Under the pieces are notes generated by a model. The model made no database searches. It was not told where the DNA came from and saw only the letters and a program-made list of their open reading frames with translations. The position numbers and the translations under genes were made by a program. Shown here piece by piece: positions 8,477 through 17,076 of a stretch of 64,000 nucleotides of DNA (the first letter of the stretch is position 1; every line of letters starts with the position of its first letter). Origin of the DNA: an uncultured Prevotella sp. (GTDB taxonomy: Bacteria > Bacteroidota > Bacteroidia > Bacteroidales > Bacteroidaceae); NCBI GenBank assembly GCA_946404405.1, contig CAMJDL010000001.1, forward strand, positions 62,001-126,000, written 5' to 3'.

Positions 8477-8898
8477 TGAACGAAGCACGAATCGATAAAT
8501 GGCTGTGGGCGGCGCGTATCTTTAAGACGCGCTCAATCGCCGTTGATGCTATCAAGAATGGTCGTGTCACCATTCAAGGTGTCAACGTCAAACCTTCGCG
8601 TATGGTCAAGGAAGGCGAGGTGGTCAGCGTACGCAAACCACCAGTAACCTATTCGTTTAAGATTTTGAAGACTATCGAGCAGCGGGTAGGGGCTAAGTTG
8701 TTGCCTGAAATCTACGAGAATGTCACACCGCCCGATCAGTACGAGTTGCTGGAGATGAACCGCATCAGCGGATTCGTCGATCGTCAGCGAGGCACAGGAC
8801 GCCCCACCAAGAAGGAGCGCCGTGCCCTCGACGAATTTGTAGGACCGTCGCTGGAGGGCTATACTGATTTCGACTTTGACTTCGATGATGACGAATAG
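8476..8898 (+). CDS. S4-domain RNA-binding protein, HSP15-like
   Basis: About 140 residues. The S4 domain occupies the first ~65 residues (RIDKWLWAARIFKTRSIA, NGRVTIQGVNVKPSRMVKEGE), followed by a basic-to-acidic tail rich in K/R, then D/F/E (DFDFDFDDDE). In E. coli, Hsp15 binds free 50S subunits carrying nascent chains, consistent with its position after pth and rplY. I choose the ATG at 8476; a GTG three bases earlier belongs to a short repeat. The propeller/AraC regulator starts 18 bases downstream with no visible terminator between. Confidence 0.88.
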   Translation: MNEARIDKWLWAARIFKTRSIAVDAIKNGRVTIQGVNVKPSRMVKEGEVVSVRKPPVTYSFKILKTIEQRVGAKLLPEIYENVTPPDQYELLEMNRISGFVDRQRGTGRPTKKERRALDEFVGPSLEGYTDFDFDFDDDE

Positions 8899-8916
8899 TC
8901 TTTAAATGATTAGCCT

Positions 8917-11505
8917 ATGCATTGCTATCGACTTTTCATCCTTCTACTGTTAGCTCTTAGTAGTGTCAGTCATGCACAACCTTATTGTCATGTCCGCACC
9001 TTTACTATTCGCGACGGACTGGCAGCCAACACGATTTCCGGTATCGACCAAAGTCCGAGCGGACTGATGTGGATAGCCACATGGAATGGTCTGTGTTGTT
9101 ATGATGGCTATCAGTTTACGACATTCCGCAGCGATAATTGTGCTGATACCGATGCGCTTTCGTCGAACCGAATCGCGATGATCAAGGCTGACAGCCAGGA
9201 CAACGTATGGGTTCGTACCTACGACGGTGGCTTATATCTGCTCGATACACGGGAGTGCCGTTTCGTCAACGTTGGTTTGCTGTTAGAGCAAAAGTATGGC
9301 AAGACGATTCTCCCGCGCCATTTCTACCAACACCCCAACGGACACACTCTTATTACTGACGAACGCGGCGCGCTGAACGTGCGCGTTGACGACCATTACC
9401 CTACTGACGTGGACCATATGGTACTGGTGACGGAGAAAGATATCAAGGTCGCTGAACCACAAGTCCAAGATTCTGAGCAGGCTGACACGGCGCTTGCATG
9501 GCGACTGGCTGCCAGCGGACTGGCAACAGCAGACAATGCCAAGCATTTTATCGATCGTCAGGGCAACTTATGGCTGACGTCCTCGCACGGGCTGACGCTC
9601 GTCAACTTCCTGGATCGTCGTATGCAGTGGTTGCCATTCGTCGATGGACAGGAGACGCGCTCGCTGCTCTGTAGGCGGGACGGCAGCGTCTGGGCAGGGT
9701 CGAAAGATGGCTACATCGGTGTTTTCGCCTCTAATGGTCAGCAGCATGGTTGGCTTACAGCCCAAGGACAAGTCTCGATGGCGTGTACCCGCTTTGCCGA
9801 TCGCATCTATGCCATGAAAGAAGATTCGCAGGGGCGCGTTTGGATAGGCACCAAGGGACAGGGGCTCTACGTCGTTAGTCCGCAGGGTGTCGTTCGTCAC
9901 TATATGCCCGACGACACTAATCCCTACGCCTTAAACAATGCTGCAGTTTATGACATCGATGAGGATGGACAAGGGCACATTTGGATAGGTACATACGGTG
10001 GTGGACTGAATCTCGCCAGCTGGCTGCCCGACGGTACGCTGCGCTTTCTGCATAGTGGAAACGAGCTGAAGGGTTACCCCATGAAGTCGTTTAACCGCAT
10101 TCGCCGCATTACCCACAATAGTCAGGGCGTGCTGTTGCTGTCGTGTACAGAGGGCTTGGTAACCTTTTCCAATCGTGATCGTCATTTTTATTGTACGCAG
10201 CATCGCCAGCAAGACGATATGTCGCTACGTACCAGCGATGTCATGCAGACGTTGGTAACCCGCGACGGACGAATCTATGTTGCCACATTGGGTGGAGGCA
10301 TTCAGCAATTGACGTCCGAAAACCTGTTGCAAGACAACCTGCAATTTCAGCTGATACCTGCACCAAACCGCGGAATGGGCAATGTGATGTCGATGACCGA
10401 AGACCAGCAGGGCAACGTGTGGATAGCCTACGAGACTGAAGTATGTAGGTTCAGTCCTTCAACGGAACAAATGGAGCGCTTTAATCCCAACTATTTGACA
10501 GACCATATAGAACTGACTGAGGGATTGTCGACCATCGACAGTCGGGGACAGCTGTGGATAGCTGCAGCCGGTGGCCTGTTCCATCTTGATACACAGCAAA
10601 TGCAGAAAAGCCGTTTCCGTCCGAACATCACGTTCACCAACGTACTCTTTCAGGGCGAACAACAGACGCGTCCTCTGTTGAACAAGCAGACACTGACCAT
10701 AGACACCGACCAGCGCAACCTGACCATCAGCTTTGCTGCCCTTGACTATGGTGACAACTATCTGATGGAGTATGCCTACCGTATGGATGGCGAGAAGGAG
10801 TGGAACTATATCGGCGCCATGCCACGTATCTCGTTCAGTCAACTGCCTCCAGGACTGCATACCCTTGAGGTCAAGAGTACCAATAGCGATGGCGTGTGGA
10901 TGGATAATGCCACCGTGCTACGCCTTGATGTTACTCCTACGCTATGGGAGCGTGGCTGGGTGCGTCTGCTCTGTCTGCTACTGGTTATTGGAATCAGTGC
11001 ATGGGCGATTATCCGTTGGCAGCGTCATCGTCAGCACATGCAGGAGCGTGAGCAGCGCTTGGAAAGCATTCTGCGCCAATATCGTGAATTGTCTGAGCGG
11101 TTAGAGGCTGTTGGTAGTCAGGAGGTAGAAGCTCAACCCACGTCGAAATACACGTTGTCGGAGCCTCAGATAGTCAATGAGGACGATGAGATGATGGATA
11201 GCCTGATGAAATTCATCGAACAGCGTTTGGACGATGAAAGCCTACGTATAGAGGATATGGCGGAGGCTGTCAATATGGGGCGCACCGTGTTCTATAACAA
11301 AATCAAGGAATTGATGGGTGTGTCGCCCAGCGACTTCCTTCGTCAGGTTCGCATGCAGCGCGCTATCCAGCTGGTTAGTCAAAGCAAGCAGAGCTTTTCG
11401 CAGATTGCCTATTCCGTAGGTTTCACAGACCCGAAATACTTCACCAAGTGTTTCAAGAAAGAAACGGGTATGACGCCATCAGAATATAGAGAGAAAAAGG
11501 GGTGA
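8917..11505 (+). CDS. propeller-sensor/AraC one-component membrane regulator (1)
   Basis: 862 residues. A signal peptide (first ~21) is followed by a two-component-regulator propeller sensor of many ~45-residue repeats with the signature (N/Q/H)(V/I)WIGTxGxGL (for example GRVWIGTKGQGLYVV, GHIWIGTYGGGLNLA). Next come a Y_Y_Y domain (about 600-680, ISFAALDYGDNYLMEYAYRMDG), one membrane helix (about 682-702, LLCLLLVIGISAWAII), a coiled coil, and a C-terminal AraC domain ending GFTDPKYFTKCFKKETGMTPSEY. Unlike hybrid two-component systems it has no HisKA, HATPase or receiver domain. It probably senses pectin-derived oligosaccharides in the periplasm and binds DNA while held in the membrane (inference). 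Lying 18 bases after HSP15, it may be transcribed from the rplY promoter. It is convergent with the pectin genes at 11.6-24.6 kb. Confidence 0.88.
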   Translation: MHCYRLFILLLLALSSVSHAQPYCHVRTFTIRDGLAANTISGIDQSPSGLMWIATWNGLCCYDGYQFTTFRSDNCADTDALSSNRIAMIKADSQDNVWVRTYDGGLYLLDTRECRFVNVGLLLEQKYGKTILPRHFYQHPNGHTLITDERGALNVRVDDHYPTDVDHMVLVTEKDIKVAEPQVQDSEQADTALAWRLAASGLATADNAKHFIDRQGNLWLTSSHGLTLVNFLDRRMQWLPFVDGQETRSLLCRRDGSVWAGSKDGYIGVFASNGQQHGWLTAQGQVSMACTRFADRIYAMKEDSQGRVWIGTKGQGLYVVSPQGVVRHYMPDDTNPYALNNAAVYDIDEDGQGHIWIGTYGGGLNLASWLPDGTLRFLHSGNELKGYPMKSFNRIRRITHNSQGVLLLSCTEGLVTFSNRDRHFYCTQHRQQDDMSLRTSDVMQTLVTRDGRIYVATLGGGIQQLTSENLLQDNLQFQLIPAPNRGMGNVMSMTEDQQGNVWIAYETEVCRFSPSTEQMERFNPNYLTDHIELTEGLSTIDSRGQLWIAAAGGLFHLDTQQMQKSRFRPNITFTNVLFQGEQQTRPLLNKQTLTIDTDQRNLTISFAALDYGDNYLMEYAYRMDGEKEWNYIGAMPRISFSQLPPGLHTLEVKSTNSDGVWMDNATVLRLDVTPTLWERGWVRLLCLLLVIGISAWAIIRWQRHRQHMQEREQRLESILRQYRELSERLEAVGSQEVEAQPTSKYTLSEPQIVNEDDEMMDSLMKFIEQRLDDESLRIEDMAEAVNMGRTVFYNKIKELMGVSPSDFLRQVRMQRAIQLVSQSKQSFSQIAYSVGFTDPKYFTKCFKKETGMTPSEYREKKG

Positions 11506-11529
11506 CCAACGCTTCGGCCACCCCCTTTT
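11495..11529. terminator. bidirectional terminator between regulator 1 and the pectin operon
   Basis: Hairpin GGGGTGACC / GGCCACCCC (one mismatch) flanked by A4-5 on the left and T4 on the right. The regulator stop codon lies within the left arm. On the minus strand the stem is followed by TTTTTCTCTC, so it can also end the leftward operon. Confidence 0.8.
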
Positions 11530-11590
11530 CCTTCTTTATTACTAACTATTTACTTAACTACTTTTATCTTATTAGGCAACATCATCTGCA

Positions 11591-11773
11591 TTATTCCTTA
11601 AACGTGACGTCAATATCTCCGAATATGGGGGCATCGGCATCTAAACCACTACCTCCTGCTGCGTCGTCCAAATTTATACCAGCCATCGCATCAATGTTGC
11701 TGCCTGCCAATAGACTAATGTTGTTCTGCAGTTCGATGCACTCCATCTCAGGTGTTATATATCCTTTTTTCAT
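11591..11773 (-). CDS. 60-residue small protein, last gene of a pectin operon
   Basis: Small protein beginning MKKGYITPEMECIELQNN, followed by ISLLAGS and an acidic, Gly-rich tail (GGSGLDADAP). I recognise a recurrent type of Bacteroidota small protein with K-x-Y-x-x-P-E near the start and LLAGS in the middle, but no function is known to me. A strong Shine-Dalgarno (GGAGG) nine bases upstream decides for the ATG at 11773 over the ATG at 11788, which itself overlaps the Shine-Dalgarno. It begins 18 bases after the stop of the secreted protein at 11792, so it is probably cotranscribed. It has no hydrophobic signal segment. A leader-plus-core peptide precursor is possible but unproven. Confidence 0.65.
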   Translation of the reverse strand: MKKGYITPEMECIELQNNISLLAGSNIDAMAGINLDDAAGGSGLDADAPIFGDIDVTFKE

Positions 11774-11791
11774 AATAATATCCTCCATTTT

Positions 11792-13573
11792 TTACTTTAC
11801 AATCATCTTTTTACCATTCACGATATACAGACCCTTCGTTGGTTGGCTGACACGCTGACCAGCGAGGTTGTAGTACTCATTATGCATGATGCTTTGTGAA
11901 TTATGCATTGTTGAGATGCCTGTCGTTCCACCGTCGATGACGAAGTTCAGCTCAGGCGCATTGTTCGAAGTGGTGAAGTAAGCGTGGAAGGGCTTAATGG
12001 TGTTGGTGGCATCGCTGGCACGATAGAGCTGATTGCCACTGACGAAGTAGGCACCGGCAGGAATGTTGCCTGCTGCATAGACGCCCTGGAAGGTAACACC
12101 ACTAACGGTCTTTGCAGGAGTTCCCTCAACGATGCTGACACCACTGATGTTTGCAGTAGCAAAGTTTGCTGCAGTCTTAATCATATAAGGCTCGTTTGCA
12201 TTCATCGAAGTGACGCTTTGGAAACTAAGGGTATTGCCATTGACATTGTTCAGTTGAGCCACTTGAGTCCCTGTACCGAATACACTCTCCACATTGGCAA
12301 CAGCGAATGGCAGCACGATGGTGCTCCACTTGTTAGCAGTAATGCTGCGGGTAAGAGTTACATTTGCAGGACCGGCAACAGGCGTATAGTCTGAAGATTC
12401 ATTCAATGTTGTAGCAGCTTTTAGAGTGAATATAAATTCTTCTGCGTTGCTGGTGTAGTAACCCTCATGCAGGAAGGTAATGGTCATTGTCTTCAGGCCT
12501 GCGGTAAGTATTCCATCGAACGAATAATCCTGGAAGTCTGTCCAGCTGCCATTATTGGTAATGGCTATTTCTTTCGACACTTCAGTTTCACTACTTGTGT
12601 TGTCAACAATATCGAATTTAATGCTATTTCCGTCGTTGGCTGTACAAGCCTTGAAGGCGAAGTTGAAGGCTCCAGCTTCTGTTACGTTGAGTGTCAGCGT
12701 AGCTGTACCGTCTGGATTGAAGCTATCGAAGGTTGTTTTTCCGTCTACAATCTTGAATGTACCCTTGTTAGTAGTGGCTACTGCAATATCGAGTGCTTCG
12801 TTGGAAGGAATATTCAGTGTGGTCGCACGCTGTGTAAATACGGCCTTTACGGTCTTGTTTGCATCAACAGTAACGTCGTATGGGTTAGACGTTGAGAGAT
12901 CATTATCGCTGCCGTCAGTCCATTTGGTGAAGTCCCATCCCCATTCAGGTGTAGCGGTAAGTGTCTGTACGCTTTTAGCTTCGTAGTCGTTTGTTCCTGG
13001 TGTTACAGTACCACTACCTACTGTCTCAACTGTCAGAGTATAGGTTGTTCCTGCATAAGCTGTAAACTGGATGTTCTGGACATTGCTTCCTTTGGTCAGG
13101 AATTTGAGTTTAAAAGTCAGGTCACCAGTAGGAAGGGCGTCGGTCACTACATTGTAAGAATTGAAAGTATTCCATCCTGCCTTGGTAATGCTGACAACCT
13201 TCGTTCCACTTTCTGGAGAAGCTTCATTGCCACTGCTGTAGACCTCCAGCTGAACTTGTGCGCCGTCATTATTCGTAGCTGCCTCAAATGAAATACTGTA
13301 GCGCTGGCTGGTACTGTTTGTCAGATTGAAAATGACGTATGCGTTAGCCTCACACCAGTCGGTATGTCCACTTGCTACAGGATGTTCTGACCTACCAGTG
13401 TTGTAATCATAATACGTTCCAGTCTCCATGTCAATGGCGCTTGCCGTTGGAATGGAAGTTTTAGTACTTGCATTGGTTCCCACATAGGGATTTGGACCTG
13501 CAGCCCATGAGGCATGTGCTCCGATGAACATAGTCATCAGAAGCAGTGTTTTTTTGAATTGGTTTTGTTTCAT
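11792..13573 (-). CDS. secreted multidomain protein with tag, probable glycan binding
   Basis: 593 residues. Signal peptide to about residue 25 (ending SWAAG). It is followed by a CBM6-like beta-sandwich (about 40-170, NDGAQVQLEVYSSG), an InlB-B/bacterial repeat (about 175-250, GWDFTKWTDGSD and VKAVFT) and a second CBM-like domain (about 255-390). A Prevotella-type C-terminal domain starts with TRSITANKWSTIVLPFAV. The last ~26 residues are the shared tag YNLAGQRVSQPTKGLYIVNG. No catalytic domain is recognised. The linker before the tag (STMHNSQSIMHNEY) is encoded by a short ATTATGCAT-type repeat at 11880-11912. It is the fifth gene of a leftward run of pectin genes, 38 bases after the CE8 esterase. 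It probably binds polysaccharide at the cell surface (inference). Confidence 0.65.
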   Translation of the reverse strand: MKQNQFKKTLLLMTMFIGAHASWAAGPNPYVGTNASTKTSIPTASAIDMETGTYYDYNTGRSEHPVASGHTDWCEANAYVIFNLTNSTSQRYSISFEAATNNDGAQVQLEVYSSGNEASPESGTKVVSITKAGWNTFNSYNVVTDALPTGDLTFKLKFLTKGSNVQNIQFTAYAGTTYTLTVETVGSGTVTPGTNDYEAKSVQTLTATPEWGWDFTKWTDGSDNDLSTSNPYDVTVDANKTVKAVFTQRATTLNIPSNEALDIAVATTNKGTFKIVDGKTTFDSFNPDGTATLTLNVTEAGAFNFAFKACTANDGNSIKFDIVDNTSSETEVSKEIAITNNGSWTDFQDYSFDGILTAGLKTMTITFLHEGYYTSNAEEFIFTLKAATTLNESSDYTPVAGPANVTLTRSITANKWSTIVLPFAVANVESVFGTGTQVAQLNNVNGNTLSFQSVTSMNANEPYMIKTAANFATANISGVSIVEGTPAKTVSGVTFQGVYAAGNIPAGAYFVSGNQLYRASDATNTIKPFHAYFTTSNNAPELNFVIDGGTTGISTMHNSQSIMHNEYYNLAGQRVSQPTKGLYIVNGKKMIVK

Positions 13574-13611
13574 AGTTTGTTGTTAATTAAAAAAAGTAAT
13601 TGAAAAAATAC

Positions 13612-16600
13612 TTATTTCATCATCATTTTGCGACCGCCAATAATGACGAGTCCCTTGTGAGTGGTGCTGACGCGCTGACCTTGTAAGTTGTAGGCCTCAC
13701 CTCTTACATCAGACATCTGACTTCTTACATCAGAGATACCTGCGGCATCACTGACATTGATGGTTTCGGAGGTACCGCAGAGACCTCCATTCAGGTTGGC
13801 AGAGCGTACGGTATAGACGCCATTCTCAGCGGCCTCGTAAGTCGTTGCCGTCTGGCTGATCAGATAGGCACCATCCTTGAAGATGACATAGCAGCGAGCG
13901 CCGTCGATAGCGGCCCACGACAGTTTCTGGCCATTGGCAGCGACTACGGGAGCAGCAGTCTCAACGGTTTCCTCGGTAGGCAACCATGAGTCTGTGCCAC
14001 CCAATACGTTCTCTATGGTGTACTTTGCAGCCTCTTCGTTGGAGAGAATGGGCGAATAGCTGTTGGTGCTGGTCGGAGAGTTCTTGCGGACAGAGAGGTC
14101 GATGACCTGACCGTTCTTGTCTACGCTGTTATACTCGTAGAAGTGAGTAGGCAGCGTACCCATGCTTGCCCATCCTGCATCGGTCGACTTGATGTTCATC
14201 TTGGTGTTCAGGAAGTAAGCGCGTGGCTCGTTCTGCCAGGGACGTCCTAAGTTGTAGCTGCCGTCACCCTGATTGGCGCCCTCAGCAGTATCTACCGTAC
14301 AGTTTTGGAACACGTAGCCCCACTTCAACAGCGCACTAGTGCTGGGTGCCGTGATATGACCGCCATTGGTGATCAGCAGGTCGCAGTGGTCGTAGAAATG
14401 ATTACCACCGCCACAGATGAAGTCTACGGCGCCATAGATACGGCAGTTCACGTAGTAGGCACTTTCGCCAGTTACCTGAGTGTCCTGTTGGCTCTGCATG
14501 CAGACGTTCTTCAGCACAGCCTGTTTACCACCAGAGAAAGCTACACCAACACCGGCACGGGCCTTCTGCCAGTCCAGGTCGTTGCGGATGGTGAAGTCCT
14601 GGAAGTAGTTACCACCCATATTGTTAATCTGCATCACAGGATTGGTGATGCCCGAACGGTTGCCATGCAGGATGACGCCCTCGCGGCTCTCACCGATGAT
14701 GCTGACGTTGTAGGCTTTCAGGTTCTGCTCTTTGGCATCGAAGTCGTAGTCGCCATTCTTGACGAAGATTACCTTACGTGCGGCATCGGCCTTGCTGTTG
14801 CTGCTATTGACAGCTGCGATGGCTTCTGAGAATTCGGCTGCGGTAGATACCACATAGTCATAAGCGGCCTGTGCAACGGCAGGTTTGCTGCCTACGGTAA
14901 TGTTGACGGAGATGTCTTCTGTTGTGCTGTTGCCATAATTATCCTTTGCGGCACCTTTAGCGACAACGAAGGTGTATGCCTTGTCGTAGTCGAGGTTCCA
15001 CACGGGGAAGTAGAGGGTAGCGCTACCACCTTCGGCCTTGACGGTCTGCGTGCCAATGGTAGCCTCGGTGTCCTGCATTTCACGATCGAAAGTCAGTGTG
15101 ACCACGCAATGGTTCTTCTCTGTAGTCGGTGTAACGCTTTGGCTCTTCAGTACAGGAGCTGTAGCCACGGCAACCTTCTCCGTTGTCAGTTCGAACCAAC
15201 CGGTGGTTTGCGAACCATCCTTCAGTTGCAGGGTGATATTGCGACCAGGGGTGTGGTTGTCGATATTGATGATGCAGTCGTATTTCACCCCATTGATGAA
15301 GTTGTGCTTCATGGGAACATAGATGGTGGCACCCTCAGAGGCAACCTCAGACAATTCGCCCTTGGCATAGTTGTCGCTGAATTCGCGGATGATGAGCTGT
15401 TTTACCTTCACATCGGTAGGAACAGAGAGCGTCACCAGACTGCCGCCACGAATCTTGAAGCCGCTACCATCCCAGCCGTCACCGATGGGTGACAGGGTGT
15501 AGAGACCGTCAGTCCAGATGTTGTTAGCCTTGTCGTTACCGGCAGACGAGTACTTCAGTTCCACGGTATTGTCAGCGTCTACCTTTTGATAGATGTGTAG
15601 ACCGTCGAGGGTTATCGTATAGTCACGTGTCTTACCAGCCATCTCGGCATGCAAGGTGTAGGTAGCCTTAGTTCCGTCAATAGTTGGCTCGCCCGCTTTG
15701 ATGGTACTGCCGTCCACTACCTTGGCTGTGACCGAAGGAACGGTGGTGAAGCAATTGGCAAATGTCGTTGTATAAGGTGCTTTGTTCAGTGCTTCAAGGG
15801 CATCAGCTGTAACGGAGATGCCATCAACAAGCACATCGGTTAGTGAGATTTCTCCAATACGGAACAGTTTGAGTGTCCACACCTTCTTAGCTGATGCGGC
15901 CCCCTCGTCCGGTGTAAGTGTCAGCGTGATTGTCGTGGTAGCTGAAGGCTCTGGTGTGGCCAGCGTATAGGTACCGTTACCATTGTCGGTAACAGCGACA
16001 GTTGTACCATCAGTCGTTGTAGCCGTCACGGCAATTTTACCACTCGTAACATTGACAGCCAATGTGGTGGTAGCTGCATAGTCGGCAGGCAACTGGCAGA
16101 ACCAGTCGCTGTCATCGCCGGTGGTAATGGTCTGTCCCTCGATGCTGACACCGTTGATGCGTGCAAAATGTTCGCCAACCTTGGTGAGTGTCAGGGCCTT
16201 GTAATTACAGATAAATGAGCTGCCACCAGAGAAGGTAAAGGTCATGGTCTTCATGCCTTTAGTCATCTCGCCTGCCATAGGAATATTGGTAGCGGTATAG
16301 CTGCCAGGAGCGTCAGCGGCTATCACGTAGTCGCCATTCACCTCTTCGCGACCAGTCTCGTCGTCAACGACGGTGATGTTTAATGTGCCGCCCTGATTGT
16401 AACGGGCCAGTTCGGTGGTTATCTGATAGACACCAGCCTCAGTACACTTAAAGCTATACTTGGCGGTGCCACCGGCTGTTATCCAACCGACATTATCGTC
16501 ATTATTCTCTGTGCGTGCGCCGCCACCGTAGCTACCTTTGCCCAATGTCAGGGTACCAGGCACTTTCTCGATGGCTTCGTCGGCACTATAGAATGCCAGC

Positions 16601-17049
16601 TTTCCCCAGTTACCTGCATAGCCGCTGGCCTCAGTGACCTTCATCGTGAGTGTGTATTGACCAACGGGTAGTGCATCAATGGGAATATTGGTTACCTCAG
16701 AGGGTGTCCAGCTGCCTGTGTTGGGAATGTCGACATCCTTGCTGACAATCTCAGCACTACTGCTGTTGGTCAGTGTTACCTTCATTTTGGCAGCACTCTT
16801 AGAGCCTACGGCGAAAGTTAGAATGTAGTCCTGCTGTACGGTGTTGCTGATGGCAAACGTCACAACAGTACTGGCACCGGTAGAGCCGATATTGGCACCG
16901 CTGTTTTCTATGTTGGCACCAGTCAGGTTGGCTTTGTTCCAGTCGATGTACGTCCCTGCTGCGGTAGGGATCGTCACCGTTTCGGCAGCCCATGTCCCAA
17001 GGGTGAGCATAGCTGCCAGCATGGTCAAAATAGTTCTCAAAGATTTCAT
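13612..17049 (-). CDS. secreted multidomain pectin methylesterase (CE8)
   Basis: 1145 residues. Signal peptide (ending GTWAAE), two N-terminal beta-sandwich domains (about 25-290), several Ig-like modules (about 300-720), then a divergent CE8 right-handed beta-helix (about 730-1010). Catalytic blocks are visible: SQQDTQVT (about 855), YGAVDFICGGGNHF (about 872) and LGRPWQNEP (about 935). CE8 enzymes hydrolyse methyl esters of homogalacturonan so that pectate lyases can act. A Fn3-like module and the tag YNLQGQRV...KGLVIIGGRK close the chain. The linker ISDVRSQMSDVRGEA is encoded by a repeated 12-base unit (13697-13735) that looks like an intergenic repeat captured into the gene. The 27-base gap to the GH3 gene upstream implies one operon. 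Confidence 0.85.
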   Translation of the reverse strand: MKSLRTILTMLAAMLTLGTWAAETVTIPTAAGTYIDWNKANLTGANIENSGANIGSTGASTVVTFAISNTVQQDYILTFAVGSKSAAKMKVTLTNSSSAEIVSKDVDIPNTGSWTPSEVTNIPIDALPVGQYTLTMKVTEASGYAGNWGKLAFYSADEAIEKVPGTLTLGKGSYGGGARTENNDDNVGWITAGGTAKYSFKCTEAGVYQITTELARYNQGGTLNITVVDDETGREEVNGDYVIAADAPGSYTATNIPMAGEMTKGMKTMTFTFSGGSSFICNYKALTLTKVGEHFARINGVSIEGQTITTGDDSDWFCQLPADYAATTTLAVNVTSGKIAVTATTTDGTTVAVTDNGNGTYTLATPEPSATTTITLTLTPDEGAASAKKVWTLKLFRIGEISLTDVLVDGISVTADALEALNKAPYTTTFANCFTTVPSVTAKVVDGSTIKAGEPTIDGTKATYTLHAEMAGKTRDYTITLDGLHIYQKVDADNTVELKYSSAGNDKANNIWTDGLYTLSPIGDGWDGSGFKIRGGSLVTLSVPTDVKVKQLIIREFSDNYAKGELSEVASEGATIYVPMKHNFINGVKYDCIINIDNHTPGRNITLQLKDGSQTTGWFELTTEKVAVATAPVLKSQSVTPTTEKNHCVVTLTFDREMQDTEATIGTQTVKAEGGSATLYFPVWNLDYDKAYTFVVAKGAAKDNYGNSTTEDISVNITVGSKPAVAQAAYDYVVSTAAEFSEAIAAVNSSNSKADAARKVIFVKNGDYDFDAKEQNLKAYNVSIIGESREGVILHGNRSGITNPVMQINNMGGNYFQDFTIRNDLDWQKARAGVGVAFSGGKQAVLKNVCMQSQQDTQVTGESAYYVNCRIYGAVDFICGGGNHFYDHCDLLITNGGHITAPSTSALLKWGYVFQNCTVDTAEGANQGDGSYNLGRPWQNEPRAYFLNTKMNIKSTDAGWASMGTLPTHFYEYNSVDKNGQVIDLSVRKNSPTSTNSYSPILSNEEAAKYTIENVLGGTDSWLPTEETVETAAPVVAANGQKLSWAAIDGARCYVIFKDGAYLISQTATTYEAAENGVYTVRSANLNGGLCGTSETINVSDAAGISDVRSQMSDVRGEAYNLQGQRVSTTHKGLVIIGGRKMMMK

Positions 17050-17076
17050 AATGTGTACAATTAGTAGTTGTTTTTA

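Noticed and set aside
8917..11505. Calling the three propeller regulators hybrid two-component systems
   Set aside because: No H-box, ATP-binding N/G boxes or receiver Asp are present between the membrane helix and the AraC domain; the length is about 500 residues short of such proteins.
11502..11858. Rightward 118-residue frame overlapping the end of regulator 1
   Set aside because: It crosses the terminator and is antisense to the small protein and the secreted protein; Phe/Ile/Ser-rich low-quality sequence.
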